Assembly: GCA_946402595.1 (NCBI GenBank)
Contig: CAMIWY010000088.1
Location: 1-6,274 of the forward strand
Length of the DNA: 6,274 nt
DNA from: an uncultured Clostridia bacterium
Lineage (GTDB): Bacteria > Bacillota > Clostridia > Peptostreptococcales > Anaerovoracaceae
Reading direction: 5' to 3'
The notes below the pieces were generated by a model. That model searched no databases and had not been told where the DNA came from. It saw only the letters and a program-made list of their open reading frames with translations. Shown here piece by piece: positions 1 to 5,469 of the stretch. Numbering within the stretch: the stretch's first letter is position 1; every line of letters begins with the position of its first letter. Both the position numbers and the translations under genes were made by a program.

Positions 1-795
1 ATTGCCCGTTCCGTATGTGCTCTTGACATCGCCTTCATTGAAGCATGTCTCGCCGAAGAGAGCAGCCTGCTGGTCGCCTGCTGATCCGGTTATAGGGATA
101 GGTCCTCCAAAGAGCTCACCTATCGTCTCTCCGTAATGGGCCGAGCATTCCACAGGCTCAGGCAGCATGCACATAGGTATTCCGAGCAGATCACAGAGCT
201 CCTCGTCCCACTTCAGTGTGTTTATATCGAAGAGCATCGTCCTGCATGCGTTCGAGTAATCCGAAACGTGGACTTTGCCGCCTGTCATCTTCCATATGAG
301 CCAGCTCTCGATCGTGCCAAAAAGAAGCTCTCCGCGTTTTGCCCTCTCTCTGACGCCCGGGACATTGTCGAGGATCCATGCCAGCTTGGTGCCGCTGAAA
401 TACGGATCGGCAAGCAGTCCTGTCCTGGCGCGGATCATGTCTTCATGCGGCTTGAGTTTTGCGGCATAGTCAGCCGTCCTTCTGCACTGCCATACGATGG
501 CGTTGTAGACAGGCTCACCGGTCTCCTTATCCCACACTACAGTGGTCTCTCTCTGGTTGGTGATTCCTATTCCCGCAATGTTCTTATATGTAAGACCTGC
601 CTTGAGAAGTGCCTCCTGTGCAGTTCCCATCTGCGAAGCCCATATCTCCATCGGATCATGTTCTACCCACCCTTCGCGGGGGAATATCTGGGTAAACTCG
701 CGCTGAACAACGCTGATGATCTCACCGCTCTTGTCATATATGATAGTTCTTGAACTTGTAGTGCCCTGGTCGAGCGCCATTATGTACTGCTTCAT
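1..795 (-). CDS. glpK: Glycerol kinase, N-terminal 265 residues (gene runs off the left edge)
   Basis: Glycerol kinase phosphorylates glycerol with ATP to sn-glycerol 3-phosphate in the cytoplasm, trapping glycerol taken up by facilitated diffusion. The reading frame is open from the ATG at 795 to base 1, giving 265 of about 500 residues. Family features seen: the FGGY-kinase phosphate-1 motif ALDQGTTSSR (residues 7-16), NQRET (80-84) with the glycerol-contacting Arg-Glu, IVWQCRRT (100-107), DPYFSGTK (130-137), the catalytic-base motif AGDQQAALFG (239-248, Asp241) and the start of the adenosine motif YGTG at the edge. The start is supported by an AAGGGAG ribosome-binding site about 6 bases upstream. 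In the loop before the catalytic Asp (YGETIGELFGG, 221-231) I see no histidine where several Firmicutes enzymes carry their HPr-phosphorylated His. It is separated from hemW by a terminator, so it is probably transcribed alone or with genes beyond the window. Identity is very secure. Confidence 0.97.
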   Translation of the reverse strand, partial: MKQYIMALDQGTTSSRTIIYDKSGEIISVVQREFTQIFPREGWVEHDPMEIWASQMGTAQEALLKAGLTYKNIAGIGITNQRETTVVWDKETGEPVYNAIVWQCRRTADYAAKLKPHEDMIRARTGLLADPYFSGTKLAWILDNVPGVRERAKRGELLFGTIESWLIWKMTGGKVHVSDYSNACRTMLFDINTLKWDEELCDLLGIPMCMLPEPVECSAHYGETIGELFGGPIPITGSAGDQQAALFGETCFNEGDVKSTYGTGN

Positions 796-874
796 ATGAT
801 TCTCCCTTTTCGTCTGCCGTCTGCCGGGTCCGGATGGATATGGCAGATCATTTCATTACTGTTCTAATTGTACT
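796..874 (-). promoter_or_regulatory. glpK leader: weak promoter candidate, repeats and ribosome-binding site
   Basis: This 79-bp gap between the hemW terminator and glpK must hold the glpK promoter if glpK is transcribed separately. A TACAAT -10-like hexamer lies at 872-867 (minus strand). The best-spaced -35 (GTGCAA, 895-890) matches only three of six bases and sits inside the upstream terminator stem, so the promoter call is weak. The leader also holds TCTGCC twice on the plus strand (813-818 and 820-825) and its inverted copy GGCAGA at 842-847. These could form a hairpin or an operator; that is inference. The ribosome-binding site AAGGGAG is at about 804-810. Confidence 0.3.
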
Positions 875-900
875 AAAAAAAGGGTGCCTTTGCACCCTTT
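875..900 (-). terminator. Rho-independent terminator of the lepA-membrane protein-hemW unit
   Basis: On the minus strand a perfect 9-bp stem, AAAGGGTGC / GCACCCTTT (900-892 with 887-879), closes a 4-base loop AAAG. The stem runs directly into an uninterrupted T run (seven T in all, three of them in the stem). The U-rich tail exists only in the minus direction, so it terminates transcription arriving from hemW, whose stop codon is about 40 bp upstream. Confidence 0.93.
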
Positions 901-942
901 CCGTAACTGCGTCATATTGAGGCATGTCCATGTGTCCGCCAG

Positions 943-2268
943 CTATACGAACAGCGACATTATGCCGTTGCTGATGTCGACGCCCTGCTCAGTGAGTCTG
1001 AGGCCCTGCTCATCGATGACAAGCAGCCCCTTCGCCGCGTACTCTTCTGCCTCTTCCCGGGATTCGCTGAACACTTTCCGGAAGAGCTCATCCGCCGCAA
1101 GGTCTGTGTCCCTGTCAGTGACATCCGCTTCTTCACCACTATTCTCAGAATTCAGGAAATATGCAGCCCCGGCCTCTTCAAAGGTTATGCCTTCCCTTCG
1201 CCTGAGTCCTGTGAAAACCGCCTCACTTATGTTGTCGAAGGCTGAATTGATCATCTCCTCCATGACCGGCAGCTGATCATCTGCAAGGGTCCTGAGATAT
1301 TCCTCCAGGTCATCAGTGTTGCGGTATCTGATGCCGTCCATGAATCCGCTCGCTCCGAGTCCGAGACCTATATAGTTATCCAGGCTCCAGTACAGAGAGT
1401 TGTGCTGCGAACGGTACGGGCTGCAGTCATTTCCGCCGGCCATGCCTTCCGCACTCCATGCCGGCGCATCAGTCTCTGATACGAATCCCGGCGCTCTGCC
1501 CATGCCTTCCATGCGTGCAAAATTGCTTATCTCATAGTGCTCATATCCCGACTCGCGAAGGAGTTCAATGATGCGGTGGTATGTCTCTCTGTCCTCCTCG
1601 TCAGGTACCTCGCTTATTCTGCCCTGCTCTGCCATCTCGTAGAACGGCGTGCCTTCCTCGAGCTGGAGACTGTAGCAGGATATGTGTTCAGGCCTGAGGG
1701 CTATTATCTTCTCCGCATCCTCAAGCGCATCCTCAGTCGATTCACCCGGGACCGAAAAGATAAGGTCAAGGTTGATGTTGTCGAATCCGAGCTCCCTTGC
1801 AATGGTCACATCCCTTACGACATTCTCCGCCGTATGGATCCTGCCGAGCATGTGGAGTCTCACATTGTCCATCGACTGCACTCCCATCGACAGCCTGTTT
1901 ATCCCCATCGACCTGTACGCGATCAGTTTTGCCCGGACCACCCTGTCCTTGATGCCGAGAGTGCCCGGATTGGCCTCGATGGTTATCTCCGCATCAGGCA
2001 GTACGTCAAAATTCCGCTTTATCGCTTTCATGATGAGTGACATGAGGGAGACATCCATTATTGAAGGTGTCCCGCCTCCGAAGTAGATTGTGCTGATCTG
2101 ACCGCTGAACTCCCTGCCGGCCAGCTCTATTTCGTGCATGAGGGCATTCGCATAGTCCCTGCGAACGCTTTCATCCGCATTAAAAGAAAGAAAAGCGCAG
2201 TAATTGCACTTTTTCACGCAGAATGGAAAATGTATGTATAAGCCTGTTTTTCTGTCCATATCAGTCAT
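943..2268 (-). CDS. hemW: HemW, radical-SAM heme chaperone (formerly 'oxygen-independent coproporphyrinogen III oxidase-like')
   Basis: HemW-family proteins bind heme and deliver it to target hemoproteins; they carry a SAM-binding [4Fe-4S] cluster but are not true coproporphyrinogen dehydrogenases. The cluster motif CVKKCNYCAF puts the cysteines at 17, 21 and 24. Phe26 occupies the position that is Cys in genuine HemN, which favours HemW. Other family landmarks are YFGGGTPS (62-69), the NPGT segment (100-103), the GVQS motif (129-132), HYEISNFAR (244-252), QHNSLYW (288-294) and GLGLGASGF (301-309). The C-terminal winged-helix-like part ends near RLTEQGVDISN. At 441 residues it is about 60 longer than a typical ~380-residue member. 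The excess falls in two places: about 30 residues between FAR and QHN (253-287), and an acidic stretch at about 371-393. Its ATG overlaps the end of the preceding membrane gene by 8 bp and lacks a strong Shine-Dalgarno, so translational coupling is likely. Met4 is an alternative start without a better ribosome-binding site. Confidence 0.95.
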   Translation of the reverse strand: MTDMDRKTGLYIHFPFCVKKCNYCAFLSFNADESVRRDYANALMHEIELAGREFSGQISTIYFGGGTPSIMDVSLMSLIMKAIKRNFDVLPDAEITIEANPGTLGIKDRVVRAKLIAYRSMGINRLSMGVQSMDNVRLHMLGRIHTAENVVRDVTIARELGFDNINLDLIFSVPGESTEDALEDAEKIIALRPEHISCYSLQLEEGTPFYEMAEQGRISEVPDEEDRETYHRIIELLRESGYEHYEISNFARMEGMGRAPGFVSETDAPAWSAEGMAGGNDCSPYRSQHNSLYWSLDNYIGLGLGASGFMDGIRYRNTDDLEEYLRTLADDQLPVMEEMINSAFDNISEAVFTGLRRREGITFEEAGAAYFLNSENSGEEADVTDRDTDLAADELFRKVFSESREEAEEYAAKGLLVIDEQGLRLTEQGVDISNGIMSLFV

Positions 2269-2902
2269 CGCCTATGCTGCCATAGGCCTTTCTGTCGAAG
2301 TAATTGTTGACCACCCGGATAAGTGCGCCGGCAAGCCATGTGATGAGGCACAGCCCGGCGAATATAACGAGTCCCATAGGCAGGCCCCAGTTAAGAAATC
2401 CGTACCAGTCGTTGGTATCCGGCCACTGACCGGTGCCGTTGATGAGATTGTTTGCAAGATACAGCGTACCGTATATCAGCATCGGAACTACCGCAAGTCT
2501 GTTGTCCCGGCGCGTGTATATCGTCCTGGAGAGGAAGATGCACTCCGCAAGGGCCAGCACAGGTACCAGGAGATGAAGATAGAAATTCACACCTGCGAGC
2601 ATCTCCGGATATCCGTAGAGCGGTCCGAGGAACACCATGACCGTCATAAAGGTCAGGGCCACGGAAACAGTCGCCATGTACTTGATCTTCTCGGCTGCGC
2701 GGGATGATTCCCTGCCTGCCGCGATCCATATAATGCAGGCAGTGCCCTCGAATATGTTCGAGAGCACTGTAAAATACTTGAGACTTGCAAGCCCTGTATC
2801 GGTCAGCATTCCGCCGTTTGAGAACACCATCACAAGCCATGCGCCGATCGAGGCGAGGGCTATGACTATATTAAGGCCGATTCTGAACCTGCTTCTGTTC
2901 AT
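2261..2902 (-). CDS. Uncharacterised six-helix integral membrane protein
   Basis: A 213-residue hydrophobic protein of unknown function. I count six likely membrane helices at about 9-28, 41-62, 72-93, 104-124, 134-155 and 173-197, with short polar loops and a charged tail. There is no cleavable signal peptide. Conserved-looking features are KYFTVLSNIFEG (42-53) at the start of helix 2, LTFMTVMVFLGPLYGY (83-98) in helix 3, and LHLLVPVLALAE (109-120) in helix 4, with His110 and Pro114 inside the membrane. This pattern (YFT..SN, then H...P in helix 4) resembles small six-helix Firmicutes proteins annotated as Pr6Pr-type or simply as membrane proteins; the match is from memory and untested. The gene starts 39 bp after lepA and its TGA overlaps the hemW start, so it belongs to the lepA-hemW unit. 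The Shine-Dalgarno is weak (AAGACAG). A role in heme handling is possible only by context; no heme-binding signature is evident. Confidence 0.82.
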   Translation of the reverse strand: MNRSRFRIGLNIVIALASIGAWLVMVFSNGGMLTDTGLASLKYFTVLSNIFEGTACIIWIAAGRESSRAAEKIKYMATVSVALTFMTVMVFLGPLYGYPEMLAGVNFYLHLLVPVLALAECIFLSRTIYTRRDNRLAVVPMLIYGTLYLANNLINGTGQWPDTNDWYGFLNWGLPMGLVIFAGLCLITWLAGALIRVVNNYFDRKAYGSIGDD

Positions 2903-2917
2903 CTGTCTTATATCGTC

Positions 2918-2943
2918 AGCTGCACGTTTCCGGACCGGCAGCT
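2918..2943. repeat. Inverted repeat over the lepA stop codon
   Basis: AGCTGC (2918-2923) and GCAGCT (2938-2943) form a perfect 6-bp inverted repeat, with the small palindrome CCGGTCCGG between them when read on the minus strand. One arm overlaps the lepA stop codon (2944-2942). No T run follows, so it is not a classical terminator. It could be an RNA hairpin that tunes stability or expression between lepA and the membrane gene, or chance. Confidence 0.3.
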
Positions 2944-4750
2944 ATCTTCCGTCATCAAGCTTGAGGACTTCAGTGAATGCCTCCTGCGGCACTGTTACTG
3001 TACCGAACTGGCGCATCCTCTTCTTACCTGCTTTCTGCTTCTCAAGCAGCTTCTTCTTACGCGAAACGTCTCCGCCGTAGCATTTTGCCAGTACGTCCTT
3101 GCGGTAAGCTCTGACTGTCTCACGCGCGATTATCTTCTGTCCGATGGCTGCCTGGATAGGAACTTCGAACTGGTGGCGCGGGATGATATCCTTGAGCTTC
3201 TCGCATATGCCGCGGCCCTTGGCCATAGCTTCCTCTTCAGGCACGATAGTGCTGAGAGCATCGATGAGCTCGCGGTTCAGGAGGATGTCCAGCTTGACCA
3301 GCTTAGCCGGCTGGTATCTCAGAAATTCGTAGTCAAGAGAAGCATATCCTCTTGTCCTCGACTTGAGCGCATCGAAGAAGTCATAGATGACTTCGTTCAG
3401 CGGCATCTCATAGTGGAGCTGAACTCTTGTCTTGGTCAGGTACTCCATGTGGATCATATTGCCGCGCCTGTTCTGGCACAGTGACATGATGCTGCCTACG
3501 AACTCGTTAGGCGTCATGATGTCGGCCTTGACGATAGGCTCCTCAATGTGAGCTATGTCTACAGGGTTCGGCAGGTTGGACGGATTCTGGATGTCGAGAA
3601 CGGTGCCGTCCTTCATGACTACCTTATATACTACTGAAGGCAAAGTCGTGATTACATCGAGGTCGAACTCACGCGCGAGTCTCTCCGTGATGACGTCCAT
3701 ATGCAGAAGTCCGAGGAAGCCGCAGCGGAATCCGTAGCCGAGAGCTGCGGAGTTCTCAGGCTCGAAGTTGAATGCTGCGTCATTGACCTGCAGCTTCTCG
3801 AGTGCGTCCTTGACGTTCTCATACTTCTCGCCTTCTGCCGGGAAGATGCCGCAGTATACCATTGACTGCGCCTTCTTGTATCCCTTCAGCGGTGCATCCG
3901 TCGGAGCTGATGCAAGTGTGATGGTATCACCGACGCGCGCATCGGCTACCTGCTTGATGCTGCCGCAGATGTATCCTACCTCGCCTGCCTTCAGTTCATC
4001 TGCAGGCACAGTTCCCGGTATGCAGTATCCTACTTCGGTGACTTCGTAGTTCTTGCCTGTATTCATCATGCGGATGGTGTCGCCTTTTTTGACACGGCCG
4101 TCGAATATTCTCGTGTATATGACTACGCCCTTGTAGCTGTCGTAATACGAGTCGAATATGAGTGCCTTGAGACGGCCGTCAGGATCGCCCTGCGGAGCAG
4201 GTATAGTCTCGACGAGCTTCTCAAGCATCTCGTCGATTCCCATTCCGGTTTTGGCAGAGATCTCCGGGGCCTCGGACGCGTCCAGCCCGATGATGTCCTC
4301 GATCTCAGCCCTTGCGTCGTCCGGACGCGCCGAGTCGAGATCCATCTTGTTCAGCACCGGGAGGATCTCGAGGTCCTCGTCGAGCGCAAGATAAACATTG
4401 GCGAGAGTCTGAGCCTCAACACCCTGAGTCGCATCAACGACGAGGACCGCCCCGTCGCATGCAGCCAGTGACCTTGACACCTCGTAATTGAAATCCACGT
4501 GACCCGGCGTATCGATCAGGTTCAGGATATACTCCTGACCATCCTTAGCCTTGTAGCTGAGCCTTGTCGTCTGCAGCTTGATGGTGATGCCGCGCTCACG
4601 CTCGATATCCATATTATCAAGATACTGCTCCTTCATATCACGCTTGTCGACAAGGCCCGTCTTCTCAATAAGACGGTCGGCAAGAGTCGACTTGCCGTGA
4701 TCGATGTGAGCAATAATACTGAAATTTCTGATGTTGTCTAAATAACTCAT
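2942..4750 (-). CDS. lepA: Elongation factor 4 (LepA), ribosome back-translocating GTPase
   Basis: LepA is a translational GTPase that acts on stalled or mis-translocated ribosomes and has been linked to back-translocation and ribosome assembly. The protein is 602 residues, the usual family length. GTPase motifs are all present: G1 AHIDHGKST (14-22), G2 around RGITIKLQT (53-61), G3 DTPGH (80-84, with His84), G4 NKMD (134-137) and G5 SAK (165-167). EF-G-like domains II, III and V follow, including GYGFRCGFLGLLHM (338-351). The LepA-specific C-terminal domain is marked by KCYGGDVSRKKKLLEKQK (556-573) and GKKRMRQFG (575-583), which separate it from EF-G. The ATG at 4750 is preceded by AAAGAGGA about 6 bases upstream and by a good promoter at 4849-4820. 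It is the first gene of a unit with the membrane gene and hemW. No missing residues or frameshifts were seen. Confidence 0.98.
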   Translation of the reverse strand: MSYLDNIRNFSIIAHIDHGKSTLADRLIEKTGLVDKRDMKEQYLDNMDIERERGITIKLQTTRLSYKAKDGQEYILNLIDTPGHVDFNYEVSRSLAACDGAVLVVDATQGVEAQTLANVYLALDEDLEILPVLNKMDLDSARPDDARAEIEDIIGLDASEAPEISAKTGMGIDEMLEKLVETIPAPQGDPDGRLKALIFDSYYDSYKGVVIYTRIFDGRVKKGDTIRMMNTGKNYEVTEVGYCIPGTVPADELKAGEVGYICGSIKQVADARVGDTITLASAPTDAPLKGYKKAQSMVYCGIFPAEGEKYENVKDALEKLQVNDAAFNFEPENSAALGYGFRCGFLGLLHMDVITERLAREFDLDVITTLPSVVYKVVMKDGTVLDIQNPSNLPNPVDIAHIEEPIVKADIMTPNEFVGSIMSLCQNRRGNMIHMEYLTKTRVQLHYEMPLNEVIYDFFDALKSRTRGYASLDYEFLRYQPAKLVKLDILLNRELIDALSTIVPEEEAMAKGRGICEKLKDIIPRHQFEVPIQAAIGQKIIARETVRAYRKDVLAKCYGGDVSRKKKLLEKQKAGKKRMRQFGTVTVPQEAFTEVLKLDDGR

Positions 4751-4819
4751 TCTGTCCTCTTTAATCTGTTTTTCTGAGCCTTCCGGACACAGCAGTTCCG
4801 TCAGTGCTCATACATAGTT

Positions 4820-4849
4820 ATTTTCGCATGCGGCAAGCCGCCTTGTCAA
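4820..4849 (-). promoter_or_regulatory. Probable sigma-A-type promoter of lepA
   Basis: On the minus strand a consensus -35 TTGACA (4849-4844) is followed after 18 bp by GAAAAT (4825-4820), matching four of six -10 bases and preceded by TGC, an extended -10 signature. Transcription would start near 4813, leaving a leader of roughly 60 nt before the lepA ATG. That leader contains an imperfect hairpin (GAGC/GCTC outer arms at 4806-4809 and 4776-4779, CGGA/TCCG inside). The -35 box lies only a few bases from the palindromic repeat units at 4854-4915. Confidence 0.65.
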
Positions 4850-4853
4850 CTTA

Positions 4854-4880
4854 TGACACCGGGGACGGTTCTCATTGTCA
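4854..4880. repeat. Palindrome-ended repeat unit 1 (TGACA...TGTCA, GGGGACGGTTCTC core)
   Basis: A 27-bp unit starts with TGACA, ends with TGTCA and has a core containing GGGGACGGTTCTC. A related unit follows at 4886-4915, with the shared GGGGAC cores 34 bp apart. From memory, dispersed palindromic elements with TGACA/TGTCA ends and GGGGACG-type cores recur in intergenic regions of many Clostridia and related Firmicutes, sometimes near RAYT or IS200-like transposases. I see no transposase here, so this would be a stand-alone, non-coding repeat. Confidence 0.55.
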
Positions 4881-4885
4881 GCTTT

Positions 4886-4915
4886 TGTGTCAGAGGGGAC
4901 GCTCCCTTTGTCACA
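4886..4915. repeat. Palindromic repeat unit 2 (TGTGTCAGAGGG...CCCTTTGTCACA)
   Basis: The left arm TGTGTCAGAGGG and right arm CCCTTTGTCACA are complementary at 10 of 12 positions, separated by a 6-bp centre GACGCT. It shares the GGGGACG core and TGTCA end with unit 1 and sits between the rpsT terminator and the lepA promoter. The two units differ at several bases, so they look like diverged copies of one element rather than a recent tandem duplication. Confidence 0.55.
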
Positions 4916-4927
4916 TAAACACAACAT

Positions 4928-4957
4928 AAAAGACAGCCGGGAGACACTCCGGCTGCC
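4928..4957 (-). terminator. Rho-independent terminator of rpsT
   Basis: Minus strand: CAGCCGGAG, loop TGT, CTCC-(C bulge)-GGCTG, a 9-bp GC-rich stem with one bulged C (4955-4934), followed by TCTTTT (4933-4928). It lies about 40 bp after the rpsT stop codon, which separates rpsT transcription from lepA. There is no T run in the plus direction. Confidence 0.85.
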
Positions 4958-4997
4958 TGGCGTATTTAACTTATACGCGGTGTGGGGACGGGTGAGA

Positions 4998-5264
4998 TTA
5001 CTTAGACATCTCGTTAAGTTTCTTAGCGAATCTTGCTACCTTTCTTGAAGCAGTGTTCTTGTGGTATGTACCCTTTGCAGCTGCCTGCATGAACTTCTTC
5101 TCAGCGTGCTGGAAAGCCTTCTGAGCCTCTTCAACATTGCCAGCCTCAACTGCAGCCAGGAAAGCCTTCTCAGCATCCTTGACGTGGTTGCGAACTCTGA
5201 TGTTGCGAGCTGTCTTCTTGTCGATAACTTTGATTCTCTTCTTTGCGGATTTAATATTTGCCAT
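4998..5264 (-). CDS. rpsT: 30S ribosomal protein S20
   Basis: S20 binds 16S rRNA early in 30S assembly and stabilises the body of the small subunit. The protein is 88 residues, typical for the family, highly basic and predicted to be almost entirely helical. Diagnostic segments are the N-terminal MANIKSAKKRI, the Arg/Lys-rich TARNIRVRNHVK (19-30) and the C-terminal KGTYHKNTASRKVARFAKKLN (65-85). The ATG at 5264 is preceded by a G-rich ribosome-binding site (GTGGGGT, about 8 bases upstream) that departs from the usual GGAGG. It is monocistronic here, with its own promoter and terminator. In many sporulating Firmicutes gpr and spoIIP lie between rpsT and lepA; neither is present in this 250-bp gap. 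Confidence 0.98.
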   Translation of the reverse strand: MANIKSAKKRIKVIDKKTARNIRVRNHVKDAEKAFLAAVEAGNVEEAQKAFQHAEKKFMQAAAKGTYHKNTASRKVARFAKKLNEMSK

Positions 5265-5309
5265 TATTTTACCCCACTTTCATTAGTAATGTATTAATTC
5301 GCAACCGCT

Positions 5310-5338
5310 ATTATACGTTATAAGAATCAGTAAAACAA
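5310..5338 (-). promoter_or_regulatory. Probable sigma-A-type promoter of rpsT
   Basis: A perfect -10 TATAAT (5315-5310, minus strand) lies 17 bp downstream of TTGTTT (5338-5333), a -35 matching only its TTG half. The stretch just upstream (5341-5354) is strongly A/T-rich with a run of six T, which could act as an UP element and offset the weak -35, as at many ribosomal-protein promoters; that part is inference. The predicted start near 5303 gives a leader of about 39 nt. Confidence 0.75.
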
Positions 5339-5363
5339 CCCATTTATTAAAAAATCCGGAGTA

Positions 5364-5392
5364 AATTAAAGAGGCGCCTCGCAGAGCGCCTC
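5364..5392 (-). terminator. Probable terminator of the aminotransferase transcript
   Basis: Minus strand: GAGGCGC and GCGCCTC (5392-5386 and 5377-5371) form a 7-bp GC-rich stem around an 8-base loop, followed by TTTAATTTAC. The tail is U-rich but interrupted, so termination may be less efficient than at the other terminators here. It lies about 120 bp after the aminotransferase stop codon. Confidence 0.7.
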
Positions 5393-5469
5393 AAATCATT
5401 GCTATTCTATTATTTTAATCAATTGATCCTGTGAGATGATTCTATCGAACGAGCGCGTCGAGTGAGATC

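Noticed and set aside
136..753. Plus-strand open frame of 205 codons
   Set aside because: It lies entirely antisense to glpK, whose product is unmistakable; the translation resembles no family and no ribosome-binding site supports it.
1537..2086. Plus-strand open frames of 167 and 134 codons
   Set aside because: Both are antisense shadows of hemW, caused by balanced composition and codon bias; no recognisable motifs.
2204..2707. Plus-strand 167-codon frame crossing the hemW-membrane protein junction
   Set aside because: It runs antisense to two real genes and shows no hydrophobic or domain pattern of its own.
2391..2840. Minus-strand 149-codon frame inside the membrane protein gene
   Set aside because: It is an out-of-frame shadow; the 213-residue frame has six clean membrane helices and a coupled stop/start with hemW.
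4854..4915. CRISPR array
   Set aside because: Only two imperfect, palindromic units with a 6-bp gap are present; there are no regular spacers and no cas genes.
4751..4997. Small protein gene between lepA and rpsT
   Set aside because: No start with a ribosome-binding site opens a plausible frame; the stretch is accounted for by terminator, repeats, promoter and leader.
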